From positions 1-64,000 of the forward strand of contig JAQWFL010000016.1 in assembly GCA_028704435.1 (NCBI GenBank): 64,000 bases of DNA. Reading direction: 5' to 3'. The notes beneath the pieces are model-generated. The model worked only from the letters and a program-made list of their open reading frames with translations. It had not been told where the DNA came from and did no database searches. Numbering within the stretch: the first letter of the stretch is position 1; each line of letters begins with the position of its first letter. The position numbers and the translations under genes are program-made. The stretch is from Anaerostipes sp. (GTDB taxonomy: Bacteria > Bacillota > Clostridia > Lachnospirales > Lachnospiraceae). Positions 52,759 to 62,296 of the stretch are shown here, piece by piece.

Positions 52759-55518
52759 ATGAAACATACATTTCAAAAAATATGTGTCATATTGTGTGTC
52801 TTGGCAATCCCTTTCTTTTTTCATGTAGATTGTGAGGCAGCACAACAGATTGTGAAGGTAGGTTATTTTGATTTGGGGTCTTACTATCAAAAAAAGGGAA
52901 ACAAGTTAGTTAAGAGTTATGATAAGGCGTATTTAGAGGAAATCGGCAAATATACAGGGATGAAGTTTGAGTTCGTGGATTGTGGAACATGGGATCAGGC
53001 AATCAATATGTTAGAAGCTCATGAGATTGATCTTTTGGGAACCATGCAGTGGACAAGAGAAAGAGAAGATAAGTATGAGATTTGTGATACCAATTATGGG
53101 TATACAGTGGCAGAGTTGGGAGCTCTTAAAAAATCAGCTTATATTTATGAAGACTATGATGCTATGAATGGGGCGAAAGTTGGATATATAGAGGGATATG
53201 TCATTGAAAATCAATTGAAAAAATGGATGAGGGAACATGGGATTTCGTTGCAGATTCGTACATACAAATCACAAACAAAGTTAGAAAAGGCACTAGAAAA
53301 GGGAGAGATTGATTTAATCGCAGCCAACGCTCATGCAATGTGTCCTGAGTGGAAAGTTGTGGAAAAGTTTGCCTATGCACCATTTTATTTTGCATCGTGG
53401 AAAGGAAATGGAAAATCAATAGAAGATATTAGTCAGGCAATTATTAAAATAAATATACACCAGTCAAATTTTGAAAATGACTTAATGAAAAATTATTTTC
53501 CAATTATGGTTAATTCACCATTTAATAAAGAAGAAAAGAAGTGTATTGAAAAGAATCTTACTTATCAGGTTTATTTTGATACAGAGACCAAGCCTATTGT
53601 CTGGTATGATAGTAAAAAGCAGGAGATGAAAGGAGTCCTTGTTAATATTTGTAGTCAATTAGAAAAGAATACAGGAATTAAGTTTGATATAAAACCAAGG
53701 ACAGATTCTGTGAATACCAAAAAGGACACAACAGTAACTTATAGAACGTTATATTATGAATTGGGTAAGGATGCGAGCGAGGAAATAGGGGTAACCAATG
53801 CTATCTTGGAGCAGTCCTTTGAGATGTATCATAGAGTTGGAGATAAGTACAAAAAGGGAAAATCTTACAAGATAGCAATTGTTAAAAATAGAGATGGATT
53901 GAAAAGCTATGTGCAGTCTAAATATCCAAAGTGTACGATTGTGGAGTATGAATCCCCAGAAAGTTGTATGAAGCGAGTCCTTCAAAAGGAGGCAGATCTT
54001 GCGTTTATTGATACCCATATTGCCGATGATGTGATTATAACCAATAGTTTCAACCAATTGACATCTGTGCCGTTGACTCAAAAGGATCTTGGAATTGCAC
54101 TTCAATTTCATGGAGAGGATGCTCAGCTATTATCTGAGATTGTTGACAAGGGAATACCGTTGATTGATTCGGATAAGGTCAATGATACTATGCTGAAATA
54201 TGCGGCAAATACGACACCAAATATGACGTTGTCTTATATACTTCAAGAGCATTTTCACCTTTTTGTGGGGGGATGTATAGTAATAATTATTATATTATTT
54301 GTATGTGTCAGCCTTGTCCTTTATGCAAAAATGATGCGTAAGGAAAAAGAGAAAATAGAAGAGGTGAATTATGAACGTTCTGATTTTTTTGCGAGAATGA
54401 GTCATGATTTGAGAACTCCTATGAATGGGATTCTTGGAATGCTAGAATTGATTCGGGGAACCTCGGATATAAATGAAGTGCAAAGCAATACTTCAAAAGC
54501 AATGCAATCAGGGAAATATATGCTGAGCCTTATCAATGATACATTGGATTTGCAGCGTCTGGAAAGCAAGAAAATTACCTTAGATCCAGAGTTTGTTTGT
54601 GTTAAAGACTTTATGGACAATCTCCTTGAGATGCTTCGTCCGTCAATGGAGGCGAAACGAATTGATTTAAAACTTAAAAAGCTGAATTTTAATGAAAGTA
54701 ATTTTATTAAAATGGATGCTGTTAGGGTGAATCAGATTTTTGTCAATATTATTTCTAATGCAGTAAAGTTTACCCCTGAGGGGGGAACGATTCAGATTAT
54801 CGTTGAGAATCTTGGGACAAAGGAAAATGTTGTCCATGGAAAAGTTGTGATTTCGGATACTGGGATTGGAATGAATCAGGATTTTCTAACACATAATTTG
54901 TTTCACCCATATTCTCAAGAACGGAATCAGATTACAAGTAAATATGCAGGATCAGGACTGGGACTTGCCATTGTGAAGAATTTAATTGAATTGATGGAAG
55001 GTTCTATCTGGGTGGAGAGTGAACCAGGAGAAGGAACAACAGTTACAATTTGTCTTGATTTTGAGTTTGTTTCAGAAGATAAAGTGGATCCTAAGGTTCA
55101 AAAAAAATATAATAATATAGAGGAATGGAAAGTTTTATTGAAGGATAAGAGAATTCTACTGTGTGAGGATCATCCACTGAATGCAGAAATTGTAGTAAGA
55201 CTACTTGAAAAGGTAGGATGTAAGGTGACTGTGGCAGGAGATGGAGCACAGGGAGTAAAGTTGTTTCAGGAATCCCCTGTTGGTGACTTTGATGCAGTTT
55301 TAATGGACATTCGAATGCCGGTAATGGATGGCTTAGAGGCCACAAAGATGATTCGTAATCTACCAAGAGAGGATGCGAAGAAGGTGGCAATTATTGCAAT
55401 GACAGCTAACGCATATGAATCAGATAGGGAAAGCAGCAAGGAAGCTGGTATGAATGCTCACCTTGCAAAACCAATTGATGTTAATATGATGTATGAGGTT
55501 ATTGTGAAGTATATTTAG
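52759..55518 (+). CDS. Hybrid histidine kinase with two tandem periplasmic solute-binding (SBP_bac_3-like) domains
   Basis: Signal/TM, VKVGYFDLGSYYQK..EEIGKYTGMKFEFVDCGTWDQAINMLEAHEIDLLGTM; FARMSHDLRTPMNGILGMLEL; REC VLMDIRMPVMDG. Confidence 0.93.
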   Translation: MKHTFQKICVILCVLAIPFFFHVDCEAAQQIVKVGYFDLGSYYQKKGNKLVKSYDKAYLEEIGKYTGMKFEFVDCGTWDQAINMLEAHEIDLLGTMQWTREREDKYEICDTNYGYTVAELGALKKSAYIYEDYDAMNGAKVGYIEGYVIENQLKKWMREHGISLQIRTYKSQTKLEKALEKGEIDLIAANAHAMCPEWKVVEKFAYAPFYFASWKGNGKSIEDISQAIIKINIHQSNFENDLMKNYFPIMVNSPFNKEEKKCIEKNLTYQVYFDTETKPIVWYDSKKQEMKGVLVNICSQLEKNTGIKFDIKPRTDSVNTKKDTTVTYRTLYYELGKDASEEIGVTNAILEQSFEMYHRVGDKYKKGKSYKIAIVKNRDGLKSYVQSKYPKCTIVEYESPESCMKRVLQKEADLAFIDTHIADDVIITNSFNQLTSVPLTQKDLGIALQFHGEDAQLLSEIVDKGIPLIDSDKVNDTMLKYAANTTPNMTLSYILQEHFHLFVGGCIVIIIILFVCVSLVLYAKMMRKEKEKIEEVNYERSDFFARMSHDLRTPMNGILGMLELIRGTSDINEVQSNTSKAMQSGKYMLSLINDTLDLQRLESKKITLDPEFVCVKDFMDNLLEMLRPSMEAKRIDLKLKKLNFNESNFIKMDAVRVNQIFVNIISNAVKFTPEGGTIQIIVENLGTKENVVHGKVVISDTGIGMNQDFLTHNLFHPYSQERNQITSKYAGSGLGLAIVKNLIELMEGSIWVESEPGEGTTVTICLDFEFVSEDKVDPKVQKKYNNIEEWKVLLKDKRILLCEDHPLNAEIVVRLLEKVGCKVTVAGDGAQGVKLFQESPVGDFDAVLMDIRMPVMDGLEATKMIRNLPREDAKKVAIIAMTANAYESDRESSKEAGMNAHLAKPIDVNMMYEVIVKYI

Positions 55519-55554
55519 AGGTGAAAGAACACAGAATAAACAGGAGAGTAAGCT

Positions 55555-55938
55555 ATGAATCAGAAAAAAAAGAATCCGCTACATCAAAGTTTTGGTTATG
55601 CCGTTGAAGGCATTTTCACGGGTATAAAAAAAGAACGGAATATGAAGATTCATTGTGTCATAATGATACTTGTTGTAGCAGCAGGACTTATATGTGAGAT
55701 TTCGTGGATAAAGTGGAGTCTTTGTCTTATTCTATTTGGTTTAATTCTAGCATTAGAACTTGTGAATACAGCGGTAGAAGCTGTGGTAGATCTTGTAACA
55801 GAGGAGAAGAAACCTCTTGCAAAACTAGCAAAGGATACTGCGGCAGGTGCTGTTTTGATAGCAGCTATAATGGCTGCAATTACGGGATGTATTATATTCA
55901 TTCCAGAACTTGTAGAGTTGATAGAAAGGAGTTTTTAG
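55555..55938 (+). CDS. dgkA: Diacylglycerol/undecaprenol kinase family
   Basis: GYAVEGIFTGIKKERNMKIHCVIM..LALELVNTAVEAVVDLV..AKLAKDTAAGAVLI. Confidence 0.95.
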   Translation: MNQKKKNPLHQSFGYAVEGIFTGIKKERNMKIHCVIMILVVAAGLICEISWIKWSLCLILFGLILALELVNTAVEAVVDLVTEEKKPLAKLAKDTAAGAVLIAAIMAAITGCIIFIPELVELIERSF

Positions 55939-55939
55939 T

Positions 55940-56257
55940 ATGGAACATTTTACAGATGGGTTAAAGAAAATCATGTTAGCAGGGATCGGTGCCATTGCAA
56001 CAACGGGAGAGAAGTCCAAGGATCTTTTAGATGAGATGGTAAAGAAGGGTGAATTAACAGTAGAACAGGGAAAAGCACTCAATGAAGAATTAAAGCACAA
56101 CATAAAAGAAACAGTCAAGGATAAGATGGATGTGAAAGAAACACCATCTACACCAGAGGATTTTGATAAATTTATAGACAGTATGACACCAGAACAAAAG
56201 GAAATGTTAAAAGAGAAACTTCAACAAATGGATGTGAAAGAAGAGGCGGATGAGTAA
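55940..56257 (+). CDS. Phasin-like protein
   Basis: LKKIMLAGIGAIATTGEKSKDLLDEMVKKGELTVEQGKALNEELKHNIKE. Confidence 0.75.
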   Translation: MEHFTDGLKKIMLAGIGAIATTGEKSKDLLDEMVKKGELTVEQGKALNEELKHNIKETVKDKMDVKETPSTPEDFDKFIDSMTPEQKEMLKEKLQQMDVKEEADE

Positions 56258-57836
56258 GCAGTCAGTGGAATATAGAGGACGGCTAAAGGAGATTACAGCG
56301 GTTCTCCATAAGTATGAAATTACAAAGGGACTTACTCCCAAAAAGCTGCGTTTGATTCTAGAGGAATTGGGACCAACGTTTATTAAGCTTGGTCAGATTA
56401 TGTCCATGCATTCTGATATTCTTTCTAAAGAATATTGTGATGAATTAATGCAGTTGCAGGCAGGGGTTCTCCCTATTGATTTTAAGGAGATAATAAATGT
56501 AATCGAAGATTCTTATGGATATTCGTGGAAACAGATATTTCGTGAGATTGAGGAACGGCCATTAGGTTCAGCTTCCATTGCTCAGGTTCACAGGGCCAAA
56601 TTAAAGAATGGAGAAGATGTAGTTGTTAAGGTTCAAAAGAAAGATATAGGAAGGTTAGTTGCAAGAGATATTGCACTTCTTCGTAAGGCTGCAAAGCTAT
56701 TGCCACCTATTGGAATCAAGGAAGTTGTTGATATTGATATGGTGTTAGATGAGCTTTGGGCAGTGACAAAAGAAGAGATGAATTTCTTAATGGAAGCGGC
56801 TAATATGCTGGAATTTGCAGTTAAGAATAAGGAAGTCGAGTTTGTTGGAGTTCCTAAATTATATCAAGAGTATACAACGGTCAATGTTCTTGTAATGGAA
56901 TATATTCATGGGTATGGCATGGATCAAAAGGAAGAACTTTTAGATGCTGGATATGATTTAGAGGAAATTGGAACTAAGCTGGTTGACAACTATATGAAAC
57001 AGGTGATAGAAGATGGATTTTTCCATGCAGACCCTCATGGGGGGAATGTTAAGATACGAGATGGAAAGATTGTCTGGATTGATATGGGGATGATGGGCCG
57101 GTTGTCTAGGAAGGAACAAAGTCTTTTAAAGGATGCAGTCAAAGGGATTGCATTTCAAGATATTGATATGATTGAAGAGGCGGTATTAAAATTAGGTGAT
57201 TTTAAAGAGCCGCCGAATCAGGGAACTTTGTATGAAGGGATTCAAGAGCTTCTATTAAAATACGGAGATGCGGACATGGGTTCTATCAATGTGGCAGAAA
57301 TCACAATGAGTTTAATGGATGTTATGAAAAAGAATAAGATTATAGTTCCCCATGGACTTACTATGCTGGCAAGAGGATTAACCCATGTAGAAGGAATTAT
57401 GACTGATTTATGTCCAGATACTAATATGATCAGTATTGCATCTAGGCGAATCTTGAATTCTTCCTTTGAAAATATGGATTGGAAAAAAGAACTAAAAAAG
57501 GGGGGACAAAATCTGTACCGAACTTTGCACAAAGCATCAGAGATTCCCATTCTTATTTCAGATGTACTTCATGGATACATGCGAGGGCAGCACAAATTCA
57601 ATATGGAGCTGCGCACATCAAAAGAACTAGAGAGCCTCATGCGAAGACTTATTCGAAATATCGTTATGGGACTTTGGGTAATGGCCTTATTAATTAGTTC
57701 TAGTATCATATGTACTACGAATATGAAACCTAAAGTAGCAGGAATTCCACTCCTTGGACTGTTTGGATATTTAATTGCATTTTTTATTGTTATGTATGTT
57801 TTTCTAAGACATATGTGGAGTGAATATAAGCATTAA
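56250..57836 (+). CDS. ABC1/UbiB atypical kinase family
   Basis: LGPTFIKLGQIMSMHSDILSKEYCDELMQLQ; LGSASIAQVHRAKLKNGEDVVVKVQKK; GFFHADPHGGN. Confidence 0.97.
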   Translation: MSKQSVEYRGRLKEITAVLHKYEITKGLTPKKLRLILEELGPTFIKLGQIMSMHSDILSKEYCDELMQLQAGVLPIDFKEIINVIEDSYGYSWKQIFREIEERPLGSASIAQVHRAKLKNGEDVVVKVQKKDIGRLVARDIALLRKAAKLLPPIGIKEVVDIDMVLDELWAVTKEEMNFLMEAANMLEFAVKNKEVEFVGVPKLYQEYTTVNVLVMEYIHGYGMDQKEELLDAGYDLEEIGTKLVDNYMKQVIEDGFFHADPHGGNVKIRDGKIVWIDMGMMGRLSRKEQSLLKDAVKGIAFQDIDMIEEAVLKLGDFKEPPNQGTLYEGIQELLLKYGDADMGSINVAEITMSLMDVMKKNKIIVPHGLTMLARGLTHVEGIMTDLCPDTNMISIASRRILNSSFENMDWKKELKKGGQNLYRTLHKASEIPILISDVLHGYMRGQHKFNMELRTSKELESLMRRLIRNIVMGLWVMALLISSSIICTTNMKPKVAGIPLLGLFGYLIAFFIVMYVFLRHMWSEYKH

Positions 57837-57885
57837 TTTACAAAATATCATAAAGAAATAAGAGTATAAAGGGAGGAGGACATTC

Positions 57886-59253
57886 ATGAGAATAAAGCAC
57901 TACATACAACCAATCGTTGTTTTTTTGACTTTGAATATTGTTTTAATGGGGCTATTTGTATTAGCAGAGAGGAAAATCGTTTTTGAGACAAAGGAGAATT
58001 ATAGATACATTGCTGCAAATCAGTCCAACATTATGAGAGATAGTGTGGACACTGCTATTGCCCGAGTTTATACATTCAGTGCTTTGATTCGTGCCAATAA
58101 TGGAAAAACAGATTTTTTTGATAATCAAGTTGAATTTATATATAAGGAGATTTCTCAGGATAGCGGTATTCCTGTTAAGAATATAGCCATTGCACCAAAT
58201 GGAATAGTAAAGAAAGTATACCCTTTGGCAGCCAATGAATCTTTTCTTAATTTTGATTTTATGGATACTTCTCAGGAAGGAAACGACGAAGCTGTGAAAG
58301 CTTATAAAGAAGGAAAAGTAGTCGTGACCAATCCGTTTAAACTGGTTCAGGGAGGCGTCGGTATGGCAGGAAGACTGCCAGTGTTTACGAAGAAAAATGG
58401 AAAGAATTCTTTTTGGGGGCTTATTACAGTTACTCTGGATTTTGATAAGATGATTCAAAGTTTTCATTTGCATAATCTTGAAGAACAGGGAGTAAACTAT
58501 AAACTTTGGTACGAGGATGAAAAAGGGAAGAAAGTTACACTTACTGCATCAAAGAAGGAAGCTGTGGAGCCAGTGAGTTATGAATTTGATATTCAGAATT
58601 TAAAGTGGCATTTAGATGTTGCACCAAAAGGTCATTGGTATAGCCGTACCCAGGGTGCTGCGATTTTAATTGTAATTTTGGGGATATCTCTACTTATTGC
58701 ATTACTCCTTGTGGATAAAATTAAAATCCGAAATGTAAATGAAAAATTAGAGCAGCTTGCACATCTAGATGGTTTAACGAAGTGTTATTCTAGACATTAT
58801 CTAAATACTGTTCTCATAAACCATGGAACAGGAGAATGGAATGATCCAAGAGCTAAATATTCCCTTGCTATTGTTGACATTGATAACTTTAAAAATATCA
58901 ATGACACGTATGGACACAATGTGGGAGACCAGGCAATACGTGCTGTTGTGCATGTACTGCAAAGATATGTTCGTGCTATCAATGGAGATTGTGTGATTCG
59001 CCAGGGTGGAGACGAATTCACAATTATTTGGAATCATATAAGCAAAGAACGATTCCAAAAGAAATTAGAAGGAATCGTGAAAGATGTAGAGAAGATAAAA
59101 TTTTCACAATATGAGGAGATACATTTGACAATTAGTATCGGCGGGGAGTCATATGCAGCTCAAGGCTCAACAAGATATTCTGATTTGCTTTCCAAAGCAG
59201 ACAAGAAATTATATGTGGCAAAGGAAAATGGACGGAATCAATATGTCATATAA
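57886..59253 (+). CDS. Membrane sensor diguanylate cyclase (GGDEF)
   Basis: LDGLTKCYSRHYLN; LAIVDIDNFKNINDTYGHNVGDQAIRAVV; IRQGGDEFTIIW. Confidence 0.96.
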   Translation: MRIKHYIQPIVVFLTLNIVLMGLFVLAERKIVFETKENYRYIAANQSNIMRDSVDTAIARVYTFSALIRANNGKTDFFDNQVEFIYKEISQDSGIPVKNIAIAPNGIVKKVYPLAANESFLNFDFMDTSQEGNDEAVKAYKEGKVVVTNPFKLVQGGVGMAGRLPVFTKKNGKNSFWGLITVTLDFDKMIQSFHLHNLEEQGVNYKLWYEDEKGKKVTLTASKKEAVEPVSYEFDIQNLKWHLDVAPKGHWYSRTQGAAILIVILGISLLIALLLVDKIKIRNVNEKLEQLAHLDGLTKCYSRHYLNTVLINHGTGEWNDPRAKYSLAIVDIDNFKNINDTYGHNVGDQAIRAVVHVLQRYVRAINGDCVIRQGGDEFTIIWNHISKERFQKKLEGIVKDVEKIKFSQYEEIHLTISIGGESYAAQGSTRYSDLLSKADKKLYVAKENGRNQYVI

Positions 59254-59792
59254 CAGCCTGGTTCGTGGGAATATATGATTCCCACGGCCTGCATATAAGA
59301 ATAAATAATCGTTGTCCCTACGAATTTCATTCCCCTCTTTTTTAAATCGGCAGATACATTGTCTGAGAGAGGAGAAGAAGTTTCATGAACCTCATGTATG
59401 ATTTCTCCGTTGGTCCAACTCCAAATATAGTCAGAAAAACTTCCGAACTCTTTTTGAATCTCTTTGAAAATATTTGCATTAGTAACAGCAGCATGAATCT
59501 TTAATTTATTTCTTATAATCCCTGCATTCTCACGAAGGGATTCTTCTTTTTCTGCACCATAATTACAAACCTTATCTAGATCAAATCCGTCAAAGGCCTC
59601 GTAGAAGGCTTCTCTTTTATTCAAGACACATTCCCAGGAAAGACCTGCCTGAAAAGATTCTAAAATTAACATTTCAAATAGTTTATGATCGTCATAAACA
59701 GGAACGCCCCACTCTTCGTCATGGTATTTTATGTAACGAGGATTTTTTGGATTTGCCCATGTGCATCGTTGCTTGTTATCATTCCATTTCAT
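59238..59792 (-). CDS. tag: DNA-3-methyladenine glycosylase I
   Basis: RCTWANPKNPRYIKYHDEEWGVPVYDDHKLFEMLILESFQAGLSWECVLNKREAFYEAFDGFD. Confidence 0.97.
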   Translation of the reverse strand: MKWNDNKQRCTWANPKNPRYIKYHDEEWGVPVYDDHKLFEMLILESFQAGLSWECVLNKREAFYEAFDGFDLDKVCNYGAEKEESLRENAGIIRNKLKIHAAVTNANIFKEIQKEFGSFSDYIWSWTNGEIIHEVHETSSPLSDNVSADLKKRGMKFVGTTIIYSYMQAVGIIYSHEPGCYMTY

Positions 59793-59884
59793 TGATTAAA
59801 AGCTCCATTTCTTTTTAAAAGTTTATTGTTTTATTTTATCACAGAAGAGATTCGTTGTATAATTAAATAAGGAGGGCAAACTAG

Positions 59885-60853
59885 ATGATAAAAGAAATAA
59901 AGATTACAGATATTGAAGGGTTTCAAATTGGAAATGCCCAGAATGAAAAGGCAGGAACTGGATGTACGGTAGTTCTTTGCAAAGAAGGAATGGCTGCAGG
60001 ACTGGATGTGAGAGGCGGAGGACCAGCCTCTAGAGAAAGTGAATTGTTAAAGCCAGCTGCAACAGCACAGGAGATTCATGGATTATTATTAAGTGGCGGA
60101 AGTGCATTTGGATTAGATGCAGCAGGTGGTGTTATGAAATATTTAGAAGAACATGGAATTGGATTTGATGTGGGTGTGACGAGAGTCCCATTGGTATGTC
60201 AATCCTGCTTATTTGATTTGACAGTAGGAAATCCATTGATACGCCCAGATTCTGTGATGGCATATAAAGCATGTGAAGAGGCTCAAAAAAATCATTTTAA
60301 AAATGGGAATTTTGGAGCGGGAACTGGTGCTACGGTTGGAAAATTAAACGGAATGGACAATTGCATGAAATCGGGAATTGGAAGTTATGCAGTTCAAGTG
60401 GGAGAGTTTCAAATGGGAGCCATTGTTGCAGTCAATGCACTTGGAGATATATTGGATTATAAATCTGGAGAAATTCTTGCTGGTTTGTATGATGAAGAAA
60501 GTCAAAATTTTTTGGATTCAGAAAGTAAAATGCTAGGAACAGACCAAGTCTTCGAAAATCGATTTGTTGGAAACACAACCATTGGAGCAATTTTGACCAA
60601 TGGAGATTTTGACAAAGCAAGACTAGGAAAGATTGCAGCTATGGCACATAATGGATATGCAAGATCCATTCGGCCTGTGCACACAAGTGCAGATGGAGAC
60701 AGTATTTATGCATTGAGTACAAGAAAAGTTGTTGCGGATGAGGATATGGCAGGGACTCTTGGAGCCAAAGTTATGAGTGAAGCAATTATGGTTGCTGTAA
60801 AGAGTGCGGAATCTGCGTATGGATACAGAGGATACAAGGAAAAGGAGAAGTAA
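59885..60853 (+). CDS. P1-family peptidase (DmpA/L-aminopeptidase-D-esterase-like)
   Basis: GCTVVLCKEGMAAGLDVRGGGPASRESELLKP; LLLSGGSAFGLDAAGGVMKYLEE; GTGATVGKL. Confidence 0.93.
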   Translation: MIKEIKITDIEGFQIGNAQNEKAGTGCTVVLCKEGMAAGLDVRGGGPASRESELLKPAATAQEIHGLLLSGGSAFGLDAAGGVMKYLEEHGIGFDVGVTRVPLVCQSCLFDLTVGNPLIRPDSVMAYKACEEAQKNHFKNGNFGAGTGATVGKLNGMDNCMKSGIGSYAVQVGEFQMGAIVAVNALGDILDYKSGEILAGLYDEESQNFLDSESKMLGTDQVFENRFVGNTTIGAILTNGDFDKARLGKIAAMAHNGYARSIRPVHTSADGDSIYALSTRKVVADEDMAGTLGAKVMSEAIMVAVKSAESAYGYRGYKEKEK

Positions 60854-60854
60854 A

Positions 60855-62291
60855 ATGACAAGAAAAGAAGTAGGAATGAATTATTTTCTAGAGGGATATA
60901 ACTGTGCACAATCGGTGGTTCTTGCATTTTCAGACATTCTTTCTCTAGATGAAGAGACATTGATGAAAATTAGCTGTTCTTTTGGTGGAGGAATGGGAAG
61001 ACTTCGTGAAGTCTGTGGTTCTGTCAGTGGAATGTTTCTTGTGGCAGGCCTTCTTTATGGATATGACGGACCAGAAACTGGACAAGTTAAGTCAGATCAT
61101 TATGCCAGAATTCAGTATCTAGCACATGAATTTGAAGAAAAAAATGGATCTATTGTCTGTAGAGAATTATTGGGATTGTCAGTGAAACATGATGTACCAA
61201 AAGCTGCAGAAAGAACCAAGGAGTATTATAAAAAACGTCCATGCAAAGAAATTGTGGGGATAGCAGTGGAAATTTTAGATGATTGTATCAAGGAAAATCC
61301 GTATAACCACGGAAGAGAAAAAAGCATAAGATATTATGGAACCTTAGGTCCTGCCTGTGAGGACGCAAAGATTCTTATGGAAATGCTTCATGTGGGAATG
61401 ACTGGAATTCGTTTAAATTTATCACACAAATCTTTGGTGGAGAGTAGGGAATGGGTAGATCATTTTTTAAAGGCGAAAAAAGAGAGTAAAATAGATGCTG
61501 ACTTTATGATTGACTTGATGGGACCGGAACTTCGTATGGGAACTTTGGATGCCAATATAATATTAAAAGAGGGAGAAAGTATTTGTCTGGGAGATAAGAT
61601 TATGATTCCACAAGAAATAGAGCCATTTTTAAAGCCAGGACAAGTGATTTTGTTTGATGATGGAAAGGTAAAACTTCAAGTAGAGCACAAAAGGGTGTGT
61701 AAAGTTCTACAAGGTGGAATTCTATCCTCTAGAAAGAGCATTGCACTTCCTGGATGTGATATTAAGAATCCAACATTAACAGCAGAGGATTTAGAGAATT
61801 TATCACATATAAAAGAGTTTCAAGTGACGCAGGTAATGCTTCCTTTTGTTCGTGGTAAAGAGGATTTGATTTGCTTAAGACAAAAGCTAGATCAATTGGG
61901 ATGTGAACATATTAAAATATTTGCTAAGATTGAAAATGTGCAGGGCGTGGAAAATGTAGAGGAATTCATGCCATACTGTGATTGTATTGTAATTGCAAGA
62001 GGTGATCTAGGAAATGCAGTGCCATTGACAAAACTTCCATTGATTCAGGAGCAGATAGCTAATGTATGTAAAAGACATGGAAAAGAATTTATGGTGGTAA
62101 CCCAGATGTTAAATTCTATGATAGAATGCCCATATCCAACAAGAGCAGAGGTGAATGATATCTTCCATGCAGTTAGGCAGGGAGCATCAAGTATTATGTT
62201 AACAGGAGAAACAGCAGCAGGAAAATATCCAGTAGAGTCTATGAAAATACTAGTGGAGACTGGGAAAACATCCCAAATCTCCACCAAATAA
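60855..62291 (+). CDS. Fusion: C_GCAxxG_C_C redox-type domain + pyruvate-kinase-like barrel
   Basis: N-term YNCAQSVVLAFSDIL..CSFGGGMGRLREVCGSVSGMFLVAGLLYG; C-term YYGTLGPACEDAKILMEMLHVGMTGIRLNLSH, FAKIENVQGVENVEEFM, CIVIARGDLGNAVP, MLNSMIECPYPTRAEVNDIFHAV. Confidence 0.88.
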   Translation: MTRKEVGMNYFLEGYNCAQSVVLAFSDILSLDEETLMKISCSFGGGMGRLREVCGSVSGMFLVAGLLYGYDGPETGQVKSDHYARIQYLAHEFEEKNGSIVCRELLGLSVKHDVPKAAERTKEYYKKRPCKEIVGIAVEILDDCIKENPYNHGREKSIRYYGTLGPACEDAKILMEMLHVGMTGIRLNLSHKSLVESREWVDHFLKAKKESKIDADFMIDLMGPELRMGTLDANIILKEGESICLGDKIMIPQEIEPFLKPGQVILFDDGKVKLQVEHKRVCKVLQGGILSSRKSIALPGCDIKNPTLTAEDLENLSHIKEFQVTQVMLPFVRGKEDLICLRQKLDQLGCEHIKIFAKIENVQGVENVEEFMPYCDCIVIARGDLGNAVPLTKLPLIQEQIANVCKRHGKEFMVVTQMLNSMIECPYPTRAEVNDIFHAVRQGASSIMLTGETAAGKYPVESMKILVETGKTSQISTK

Positions 62292-62296
62292 ATTCA

